From the NCBI GenBank assembly GCA_023398335.1, contig JAEWSJ010000013.1, positions 1 through 64,000 on the forward strand: a stretch of 64,000 nucleotides of DNA, read 5' to 3'. Position 1 is the stretch's first letter; every line of letters starts with the position of its first letter. This DNA comes from Bacillota bacterium (lineage in GTDB: Bacteria; Bacillota_I; Bacilli_A; RFN20; CAG-288). Below, piece after piece: positions 17,010 to 23,943 of this stretch. The notes under the pieces were generated by a model. It was not told the DNA's origin, did not search any database, and was given only the letters and a program-made list of their open reading frames with translations. Position numbers and translations under genes: made by a program.

Positions 17010-17558
17010 ATGAAGTACAGATGTTTAGTTTGTGGTCAAATAGTTGACATCAAAGATGGAGAAGAACTCATTTGCCCAGTTTGTCACGCTAAGGGTGAAA
17101 AGTTAGTTCCATATGTTGAAGAAGAATTAACTTGGGCTGATGAACATAAAATAGGAATTGCTAATGGTTTAGATGAAGAAGTTGTTGGTGGCTTAAAAGA
17201 TCATTTCAATGGTGAATGTAAAGAAGTTGGTATGTATCTTGCTATGGCACGTCAAGCTTTTAGAGAAGGATATCCAGAAGTTGCTGTTGTTTTAGAACAA
17301 ATAGCTAAAGAAGAATCTGAACACGCTGCTAGATTCCAAGAAATGCTAGGAGATTTAGTTAGTAATTCAACTAAAGAAAATCTTGAAAAAATGTTAGCTG
17401 GTGAAAACGGTGCATGTAAAGGTAAATTAGCAATTGCTAAACGCGCCAAAGAACTTGGTTATGATGCAATTCATGATTCTGTTCATGAAATGTGCAAAGA
17501 TGAAGCAAGACATGGTAAGGCCTTAGTTGCATTACTTGATAGATATTTTGCTAAATAA
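17010..17558 (+). CDS. Reverse rubrerythrin (peroxide/oxygen detoxification)
   Basis: 182 residues. The domain order is inverted relative to classical rubrerythrin. The rubredoxin-like iron site comes first (C5-x2-C8, C22-x2-C25), then a ferritin-like four-helix di-iron domain. That domain carries paired E-x2-H signatures (KEESEHAARF, CKDEARHGKAL). Reverse rubrerythrins of anaerobic clostridia reduce H2O2 and O2 with electrons from NADH via reductases. The gene has its own strong promoter with a Per-type box and is followed 40 bases later by the PerR-like regulator. Confidence 0.9.
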   Translation: MKYRCLVCGQIVDIKDGEELICPVCHAKGEKLVPYVEEELTWADEHKIGIANGLDEEVVGGLKDHFNGECKEVGMYLAMARQAFREGYPEVAVVLEQIAKEESEHAARFQEMLGDLVSNSTKENLEKMLAGENGACKGKLAIAKRAKELGYDAIHDSVHEMCKDEARHGKALVALLDRYFAK

Positions 17559-17598
17559 TTGTTAAACTACTAATATTACAAATAAGAAGGAGTGAATT

Positions 17599-17979
17599 AT
17601 GGTAGAAAGAAATACTACTCAAAAAGAATATATTCGTAATTATATGATTAATTCTTTTTCTCATCCTTCAGCCTTTGATATTGAAGCTGATTCAAAAAAA
17701 GCAGGAATGAAGATTGGACTTACTTCTATATATAGAATTTTGAATAATATGGTTGATAATAATGAATTAACTACGATTATTACAAAAGATAATATTGTTC
17801 ATTACGATTACAATCGAAAAGATCATTATCATTTCGTTTGTAAGAAGTGCAATAAGATCATTGACATTTCTGACGAAAAAGAATTGTTTCAAAAGATATC
17901 TAAGGATCATAATTTAGAACTTGATGAAATTCAAGAAGTTATAATCTATGGTACCTGCGCTTCTTGTTCTTCAAAATAG
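17599..17979 (+). CDS. perR: PerR-type peroxide-sensing repressor (Fur family)
   Basis: 126 residues. An N-terminal winged helix is followed by a dimerisation domain with structural zinc Cys (C81-x2-C84 and C120-x2-C123). The regulatory metal ligands of Bacillus PerR align at exact spacing: His22, Asp70, His76, His78 and Asp89 (PerR H37, D85, H91, H93, D104). The two Asp positions separate PerR from Fur. The protein is slightly short at the N-terminus. It lies directly downstream of the rubrerythrin gene, whose promoter holds a matching box. A terminator follows. Confidence 0.85.
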   Translation: MVERNTTQKEYIRNYMINSFSHPSAFDIEADSKKAGMKIGLTSIYRILNNMVDNNELTTIITKDNIVHYDYNRKDHYHFVCKKCNKIIDISDEKELFQKISKDHNLELDEIQEVIIYGTCASCSSK

Positions 17980-17989
17980 AAAATTAAAC

Positions 17990-18028
17990 TAAGATTGAAT
18001 TAGTAAATGAAGCTAATTCAATCTTTTT
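17990..18028 (+). terminator. Terminator of the rubrerythrin-perR unit
   Basis: AAGATTGAATTAG / CTAATTCAATCTT stem followed by T5. Confidence 0.9.
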
Positions 18029-18091
18029 ATTTGCTTAAATGACAGATTATAAGTAAAATATATAAGCGTTATAGATATGAGGTGAAGCGGA

Positions 18092-19222
18092 ATGAAAAGT
18101 AAAAACATTGAATTAGAAATATTACACGTTGATAAGAACTGCGGTGCAAGATATGGAATCTTACATACTCCTCATGGAGATGTTGAAGTTCCGATGTTTA
18201 TGCCAGTTGGAACTTTAGCGACTGTAAAAACTCTTTCACCTGAAGAAATAAAATCTATTGGAGCAGGAGTAATTCTTGCAAATACTTATCATTTGGCTTT
18301 AAGGCCAGGTGCAGATTTAGTTGAAAAAGCGGGTGGAGTTCAAAAATTTATGAATTATCAAGGACCGATGCTTACTGATTCTGGTGGTTTTCAAGTATTT
18401 TCTTTAGCGGAAAATAGACAAATTAAAGAAGAAGGTGTTACATTTAAATCTCATTTAAATGGTGATAAATTATTCTTTTCTCCAGAAGTAGTCATGGATA
18501 TTGAAGGTAAAATTGGCGCAGATATTATCATGTGTTTAGATGAATGCGCTCCTTATCCTTGCACGCATAAATATATGGAAGACTCCGTTGAGAGAACATT
18601 AAGATGGGCTCAAAGATGTAAGGATTCTAAAAAAAGAGATGATCAAGCTTTATTCGGAATTGTTCAAGGTGGTGACTTTGAAGATTTAAGAAAGCATTGT
18701 GCAGAAGAGTTAGTTAAAATTGGCTTTGATGGTTACGCTATCGGCGGAACTTCAATTGGAGAACCAAAAGATGTTGAATATCACATGGTTTCTCTTACTG
18801 CTAAATATCTTCCTTTTGATAGGCCAAGATATTTGATGGGGGTTGGTTCGTTAGATATGATCTTTGACGGAATATCTAAAGGTGTTGATATGTTTGATTG
18901 TGTCCTTCCAACTCGTATAGCTCGTCATGGTAGTTTAATGACTAGTAAGGGAAGAGTTAATATTGAGAATGCTTGTTATGCGGATGACTTTACACCTATC
19001 GATGATGAATGCGATTGTTATGCTTGTAAAAACTTTACTAAAGCGTATGTCCATCATCTTATTAAATGCGGTGAATCTTTTGGTCAAAGATTATGTTCGA
19101 TTCATAATTTGAGATTTTTAATTAAGACTATGGAACAAGCAAGAGAAGCAATCAAAGAAGATCGCTTTATGGAGTTTCAAGAAGAAATAATGACAAAGTT
19201 TGGTTCGAAGAGAGGTTTCTAA
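18092..19222 (+). CDS. tgt: tRNA-guanine transglycosylase
   Basis: 376 residues, full length. It swaps guanine 34 for preQ1 in tRNAs with GUN anticodons, the entry step of queuosine in tRNA. Visible features are LTDSGGFQVFSL (catalytic Asp region), GGTSIGEPK, the second Asp in VDMFDCVLPTR, and the zinc site CDCYACKNF with the later His. It is first in a tight tgt-queA-queH operon (2-base gaps). SD is GAGGTG. Confidence 0.96.
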   Translation: MKSKNIELEILHVDKNCGARYGILHTPHGDVEVPMFMPVGTLATVKTLSPEEIKSIGAGVILANTYHLALRPGADLVEKAGGVQKFMNYQGPMLTDSGGFQVFSLAENRQIKEEGVTFKSHLNGDKLFFSPEVVMDIEGKIGADIIMCLDECAPYPCTHKYMEDSVERTLRWAQRCKDSKKRDDQALFGIVQGGDFEDLRKHCAEELVKIGFDGYAIGGTSIGEPKDVEYHMVSLTAKYLPFDRPRYLMGVGSLDMIFDGISKGVDMFDCVLPTRIARHGSLMTSKGRVNIENACYADDFTPIDDECDCYACKNFTKAYVHHLIKCGESFGQRLCSIHNLRFLIKTMEQAREAIKEDRFMEFQEEIMTKFGSKRGF

Positions 19223-19224
19223 TA

Positions 19225-20298
19225 ATGGAAAAACAATTTGATTATGATATATATGATTTAGATGAATATGATTATTATTTACCTGAAGAATTAATTGCAC
19301 AGTCTCCAGCTAAAAAACGTGATGAATCACGTCTTTTAGTCATGGATTATTTAACTGGTAATCTTGAAGATAAGCATTTTTATGATATTTTAGATTACTT
19401 GAATGAAGGAGATGTTATTGTTAGAAATAATACTAAAGTTATTCCAGCTCGACTTATTGGAGAAAAGAAGGAAACTGGAGCGCATGTTGAAGTTCTTCTT
19501 TTACATCCTTCTGAGACAGATAAAAATGTTTGGCAAGCTTTAGTCGGTAATGCTCGTACTGTTAAAGTAGGTACTGTTGTTTCCTTTGGACCTAATGAAG
19601 AATTAAAAGCCACTTGTTTAGAAATTCAAGAAGAAGGATTACGTATGTTCCGTCTTGAGTATGAGGGTATATTCTATGAAGTATTGGATAAACTTGGCAA
19701 AATGCCTCTTCCACCATATATTCATAATCAACTTTCACCAAACGATCGTTATCAAACAGTCTATGCTCAAGTTGAAGGAAGCGCAGCTGCGCCAACTGCG
19801 GGTTTTCATTTTACTCCTGAGCTATTTGAAAAGATTAAAGCTAAAGGTGTTGAAGTTCTTGATGTTACTTTGCATGTTGGACTTGGAACATTTAGACCTG
19901 TAAAAGAACACAATATCAAAAATCATGTTATGCATTCTGAATATTATGAGATGAGTGCATACACTGCTGAAAGATTGAATATAGCAAAAAAAGAAGGCAG
20001 ACGTATCATTGCAGTAGGAACCACTTCAACAAGAACATTGGAGTCGGTTATGAAAGAATATGGCACATTTAAAGAGTGTCATGGTAATACACAATTATTT
20101 ATTTATCCTGGATTTGAGTTTAAAGCTATTGATGCTTTAATTACTAATTTCCATTTACCAAAATCAACATTGGTCATGTTGGTAGCAGCCCTTACTACTA
20201 GAGATTATATTTTAAATGCGTATAAGCACGCAGTTGATAATAGATATCGTTTCTTCTCCTTTGGAGATGCGATGTTCATCTATCCGAAGAAAAAATAA
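19225..20298 (+). CDS. queA: S-adenosylmethionine:tRNA ribosyltransferase-isomerase
   Basis: 357 residues. It transfers and isomerises the ribosyl group of SAM onto preQ1-tRNA to make epoxyqueuosine. Conserved stretches are PEELIAQSPAKKRDESRL, VRNNTKVIPARL, GSAAAPTAGFHFT and GTTSTRTLES. It starts two bases after tgt and ends two bases before queH. Confidence 0.96.
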   Translation: MEKQFDYDIYDLDEYDYYLPEELIAQSPAKKRDESRLLVMDYLTGNLEDKHFYDILDYLNEGDVIVRNNTKVIPARLIGEKKETGAHVEVLLLHPSETDKNVWQALVGNARTVKVGTVVSFGPNEELKATCLEIQEEGLRMFRLEYEGIFYEVLDKLGKMPLPPYIHNQLSPNDRYQTVYAQVEGSAAAPTAGFHFTPELFEKIKAKGVEVLDVTLHVGLGTFRPVKEHNIKNHVMHSEYYEMSAYTAERLNIAKKEGRRIIAVGTTSTRTLESVMKEYGTFKECHGNTQLFIYPGFEFKAIDALITNFHLPKSTLVMLVAALTTRDYILNAYKHAVDNRYRFFSFGDAMFIYPKKK

Positions 20299-20300
20299 TT

Positions 20301-20939
20301 ATGAAAATCAATTACAACGAAGTATTTAAAGAAAGAATTAATGAGATATCTAATTTAAATGATAAGCCTTCGTTGTTTTTGCATGCTTGTTGTGGACCAT
20401 GTTTAACTTATCCATTATCAATATTAGTTAAGTATTTTAAGGTTACAGTTGGATATATTAATCCTAATATTTATCCTGAAAGTGAATATGATCTTCGCTT
20501 TAACGAACTTAAAAGATTTGTGGACGAGTATTCAAAAGATGAAAATGTTAATATTAATGTAGTTTCCTTTAAGTATAATTACAATGATTATTTATGTGCG
20601 GTAAAAGGTTATGAAGATAATATAGAAGGTGGAGAAAGATGCACAATCTGTCATCGTCTTCGTTTATCTTTGGCATATGATTATGCGGAAGAAAATAAGT
20701 TTGATTATTTTGCTACAGTAATGACTGTCTCTTCTAAAAAGCCAAGCAACTTATTAAATGAAATTGCAATAGATTTATCTAAAGATAAAAAAACTAAATA
20801 TTTACCATCGGATTTTAAAAAAGAGAATGGTAATTTAAAAGGAATTCAAATAGCGAAACATTACAATCTATATCGTCAGTGTTATTGTGGATGTTCTTTC
20901 TCTTACGAAGAAATGCAAAAAAGAATTAAAAAGCAATAA
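20301..20939 (+). CDS. queH: Epoxyqueuosine reductase QueH
   Basis: 212 residues. It reduces epoxyqueuosine to queuosine in place of QueG. The iron-sulfur and active Cys are visible as HACCGPCLTYPL near the N-terminus, ERCTICHRLRL in the middle and CYCGCSFS near the end. Last gene of tgt-queA-queH. No preQ1 synthesis genes (queD/queE/queC) are in view. Confidence 0.93.
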   Translation: MKINYNEVFKERINEISNLNDKPSLFLHACCGPCLTYPLSILVKYFKVTVGYINPNIYPESEYDLRFNELKRFVDEYSKDENVNINVVSFKYNYNDYLCAVKGYEDNIEGGERCTICHRLRLSLAYDYAEENKFDYFATVMTVSSKKPSNLLNEIAIDLSKDKKTKYLPSDFKKENGNLKGIQIAKHYNLYRQCYCGCSFSYEEMQKRIKKQ

Positions 20940-20984
20940 AATCTTATATTTTTTTTCGGTTAATATATTAATTATGCAAATTTA

Positions 20985-21014
20985 TTGCGCAAAAAAAATA
21001 TTTTGTGGTAATCT
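20985..21014 (+). promoter_or_regulatory. Promoter of lipoprotein gene 21072
   Basis: TTGCGC (20985-20990), 18-base A-rich spacer, TAATCT (21009-21014). Directly followed by a large palindrome. Confidence 0.55.
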
Positions 21015-21015
21015 A

Positions 21016-21040
21016 TATACGTAAGAAATTCTTACGTATA
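21016..21040. promoter_or_regulatory. 25-bp palindrome at the transcription start (operator candidate)
   Basis: TATACGTAAGAA - A - TTCTTACGTATA, a perfect 12-1-12 inverted repeat. It lies just downstream of the -10 and about 31 bases before the lipoprotein ATG. No other copy was seen in the window. Confidence 0.75.
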
Positions 21041-21071
21041 AATATCTATGATTTAGGGAGGAAATTAAATC

Positions 21072-21851
21072 ATGAAAAAAACATTAGTATTGAGCTCCGT
21101 CGCTTTATTAGCATGTGGCTTAATGTCATCTTGTGGTGATTCTACAGCAGAACCAGTTGCTTGTTCCGCTTATGGAGTTGTTAATGGTGGTGCTTGTGTC
21201 GCTGAAGTTAAATTAACAGTTGCAGACAAGCTCATTAAGACAATTTCAATTAACGAAACATATACTCCAGTTACATGGACAGAATTATCTGCAACTGAAG
21301 CTGAAACAGTTGAAAATATTTCTGTTGAGGTCACTTCTTGGAGTGGTACAAAAACCATAAACTATGCAAAGTATGTTAAGGTTGATGGCGTTGTTTACAC
21401 AGGCGAAAAGTTAGATGCAGCCGCTGATGGTCAATACGTTAAGTATATGGCTGGAACAGTTTCTTTAATGGAAAAAATTAAAGATAACTCTGAATGGTAT
21501 TGGAATTGTGTCGTTGATGCAGCAAACAAGATTACTGTTGCTTCTAATGCAGAAGGAACTGCTGTTTCTGATCACGTTTATTTTGCACAAAAGGCTTTCA
21601 AAGCTGATGAAAATTCAACATATTGGCCACAAACCGCAACTGCGTTAGGTTGGAAGGGCAATATTGCCGCAATAGAAGCATATTTAGTTGGCAAAGATCC
21701 ATCTAAGATTGCCTCTTTCGTTAAAGCTACTGAAGCTGGTGAAGATGAAAAGAAATATTTCATGGATGGTACAGTAAGCACTGGTGCAACAATTAATGCT
21801 ACCGACGCTTATTTACAATTAGCAAAAGCTGCTTTTGCAAAAGTTAAGTAA
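21072..21851 (+). CDS. Hypothetical lipoprotein
   Basis: 259 residues. Signal MKKTLVLSSVALLACGLMSSC with Cys21. The mature part starts with a beta-rich region (VKLTVADKLIKTISINETYT) and ends in an Ala-rich helical region (TDAYLQLAKAAFAKVK). The first part is loosely like FMN-binding repeats, but I could not find the flavin-attachment motif. Single gene with its own promoter, a 25-bp palindrome at the start site, a strong SD (AGGGAGG) and a terminator. Confidence 0.75.
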   Translation: MKKTLVLSSVALLACGLMSSCGDSTAEPVACSAYGVVNGGACVAEVKLTVADKLIKTISINETYTPVTWTELSATEAETVENISVEVTSWSGTKTINYAKYVKVDGVVYTGEKLDAAADGQYVKYMAGTVSLMEKIKDNSEWYWNCVVDAANKITVASNAEGTAVSDHVYFAQKAFKADENSTYWPQTATALGWKGNIAAIEAYLVGKDPSKIASFVKATEAGEDEKKYFMDGTVSTGATINATDAYLQLAKAAFAKVK

Positions 21852-21871
21852 TATCTAATTTATTTACAAAT

Positions 21872-21902
21872 AAAAAACTTGGTTTAATCACCAAGTTTTT
21901 TT
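21872..21902 (+). terminator. Terminator of lipoprotein gene 21072
   Basis: AAAAAACTTGGT / ACCAAGTTTTTT stem-loop. The A-run makes it usable from either side. Confidence 0.85.
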
Positions 21903-21915
21903 ATGCTCTTATTTA

Positions 21916-22362
21916 TTATTTAACTAACTCAATATTTTTCTTTTTGTTTTGTTGATTATAAATTACTTTAGAGATTTCTTTTACTATGTTTTCGCAATCT
22001 TCAATATGGCGGACTTTGTATTGCTTTGAAATTATTGAAACAATTACTGTTCCTGCTCCACCACGAAGAAAATATCTTCTTGAAGAAACGTCAGTAATTT
22101 CATCTAAAGAAAGAACGATTTAATTTTTAATTGATAATTTATGAGTTTCATCTATAAATAACGGATCACGTGGAAGAATAAGACAATCAACCATAGAGAT
22201 AATTGATATTAAAACAAGCAATAAACCAATAATGATTAATGTATAAGTAATGCAATTGAAAATAGATAATAATGTACCAATAATTAGTAATACGATTTCG
22301 AATATTTGATTAGTTTTTAGCGTATACCATGTTGTCCAACTTGCTTTAACTAAGCATAACAT
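21916..22362 (-). pseudogene. Membrane-anchored PH-domain-like protein with in-frame TAA
   Basis: The minus-strand frame from ATG 22362 encodes 80 residues: two hydrophobic segments (FEIVLLIIGTLLSIF and YTLIIIGLLLVLISII), then RDPLFIDETHKLSIKN. It stops at TAA 22120-22122. In exactly the same frame coding continues for 67 residues: IVLSLDEITDVSSRRYFLRG, then GAGTVIVSIISKQYKVRHIE to TAA at 21916-21918. The layout fits bacterial PH-like (YdbT/YcxB-type) proteins, with two helices then a beta-rich domain. The TAA probably replaced a Lys, Glu or Gln codon. It is likely a recent pseudogene or a sequencing error. It sits downstream of the MATE gene on the same strand side. Confidence 0.7.
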
Positions 22363-22414
22363 GATTAATATTTAATTCGCATATTGGGTGGACAAATAGA
22401 TAAGTAGATAATGA

Positions 22415-23818
22415 TTATTCACTTATAGTTTTAGCAACTAAATTCTTATTTTTCTTGAAAAAACGAATGATATAGAAAATAGAAACAAATATCGTAATAA
22501 CCCATCCGATTGAGAATGACCAACAGACGGCGTCAAAACCCATAAACGGTGCAAAAGAGTAAGTGAGAATAACACGTACGAATAAATCGGTAAATGTACA
22601 TACGGTGAACGCTAACATATTTTGACTGCCTTTTAAGATTCCGTCGCACATAATTTTAAAAGACACAACACAATAGAAAGGTACGACTATATATAAAAAT
22701 CTTGAACCATAATCGATAATTAATTGTCTATTACCATCGGTGGCTTCTGAAATAAATAAACCGATAACTTGTTGAGGAATAATAAGTAGTAAAGCAGTGA
22801 AGATAAGGACTAATATTTCACCGATAATAATTATATCAATAAATCCTTTTTTAATTCTTTTGATATCATCAACTCCTAAGTTTTGCGCGGTAAAGGTTGA
22901 GATAGCGTTAGACATCGCAACAATACTTAAGGTAACTAAACTATTGATCTTTAAGGCAATTCCAAAACCTGTGAACATTTCAGTTATGGCATAAGACATT
23001 ATAAGAGATTGAATTAGTAAATTACCGATAGAAATAAAGCTTTGTTGTAGGATGGAAGGAATTGCAACTTTAGTCATATTGCCAAGAATTTTAAATGAAA
23101 ATATCTCTGCTTTTTCAGTAGTCTTAATCATACTAATCTTTCTTAAGAGTAATATAACTGATACAAATGAGATAACACCCTGGCAGACAAATGTGGCCCA
23201 GGCAACTGCTTCAACAATGTTTTCAAATAAGTTTGCAAACCAAATATCACAAGCAATATTAGATAAAGAAGACACTATTAACAAATATAGCGGAGTTCTA
23301 CTATCACCTAATCCAGTAAATATACTATTTGAAATATTATAAATAAACATAAAGAAGAAGCCATATAAATATATTTTTAGGTACTGATCTGCAAGCTCTA
23401 GAATATCTGGAGTAGTATTTAAAATTATTAATAAAGGACGACTAATAAGCAAGCCCACTCCAGTTAGTATTCCCGCAAGAGTGGTTAAAGATATCATCGA
23501 AGTAAATATTGCTGTTTTAGTAAGAGCGTATTTTTTTTGCCCAAATAGACGAGATATAATAACTGCCGCTCCAGTTGTTCCACCAACCGAGAAAGCAATA
23601 AAGATATTAACAATGTTTGCGGAGGCGTTAATGGCGGAAGAAGCTAACATTGATGAAGCTCCACCCATGTTACCAGCAACGATATTATCTGCTAAGGAAT
23701 ATATCTGTTGGAATATCATTGATAATAGTAAAGGAAGCGCAAATTTTAACAGTACTTTAAAAGGATCACCTACAGTTAAATCACCTTTTTTTATTTCTTT
23801 GCTTATTTCTTCACTCAT
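22415..23818 (-). CDS. MATE-family multidrug efflux transporter
   Basis: 467 residues with about 12 transmembrane helices in two related halves. It exports cationic drugs or metabolites using a Na+ or H+ gradient. Typical stretches are LPLLLSMIFQQIYSLADNIV near the N-terminus, GLGDSRTPL, and AISTFTAQNLGVDDIKR in the second half. Substrate cannot be inferred. Monocistronic or followed by the broken PH-like gene. Confidence 0.92.
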   Translation of the reverse strand: MSEEISKEIKKGDLTVGDPFKVLLKFALPLLLSMIFQQIYSLADNIVAGNMGGASSMLASSAINASANIVNIFIAFSVGGTTGAAVIISRLFGQKKYALTKTAIFTSMISLTTLAGILTGVGLLISRPLLIILNTTPDILELADQYLKIYLYGFFFMFIYNISNSIFTGLGDSRTPLYLLIVSSLSNIACDIWFANLFENIVEAVAWATFVCQGVISFVSVILLLRKISMIKTTEKAEIFSFKILGNMTKVAIPSILQQSFISIGNLLIQSLIMSYAITEMFTGFGIALKINSLVTLSIVAMSNAISTFTAQNLGVDDIKRIKKGFIDIIIIGEILVLIFTALLLIIPQQVIGLFISEATDGNRQLIIDYGSRFLYIVVPFYCVVSFKIMCDGILKGSQNMLAFTVCTFTDLFVRVILTYSFAPFMGFDAVCWSFSIGWVITIFVSIFYIIRFFKKNKNLVAKTISE

Positions 23819-23883
23819 TGATAAACCCCGCTTATTTGATAACTATGAGTTATATTGTATTCTATATCTCAAAGATAATCATT

Positions 23884-23931
23884 AAAAAAACTCGAATTAA
23901 TTATGAAACTGATTTCATGATGTAATTCGAG
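23884..23931 (-). terminator. Terminator of nrdG-nrdD
   Basis: Minus strand: a long imperfect stem from CTCGAATTACATCATGAAA to TTTCATAATTAATTCGAG, followed by T7, just after the nrdD stop. Confidence 0.9.
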
Positions 23932-23943
23932 ATAAAGAGAGAA

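Noticed and set aside
21072..21851. FMN-binding lipoprotein
   Set aside because: Only a vague strand pattern supports it; no flavin-attachment motif could be seen.
4985..22122. Stop-codon reassignment (TAA read as an amino acid) to explain two interrupted genes
   Set aside because: No conserved gene in the window has an internal TAA, and all housekeeping genes use TAA as stop. Local mutation is simpler.
23905..23920. cre-like ATGAAACTGATTTCAT
   Set aside because: It is part of the nrdD terminator stem and lacks the central CG needed for CcpA.
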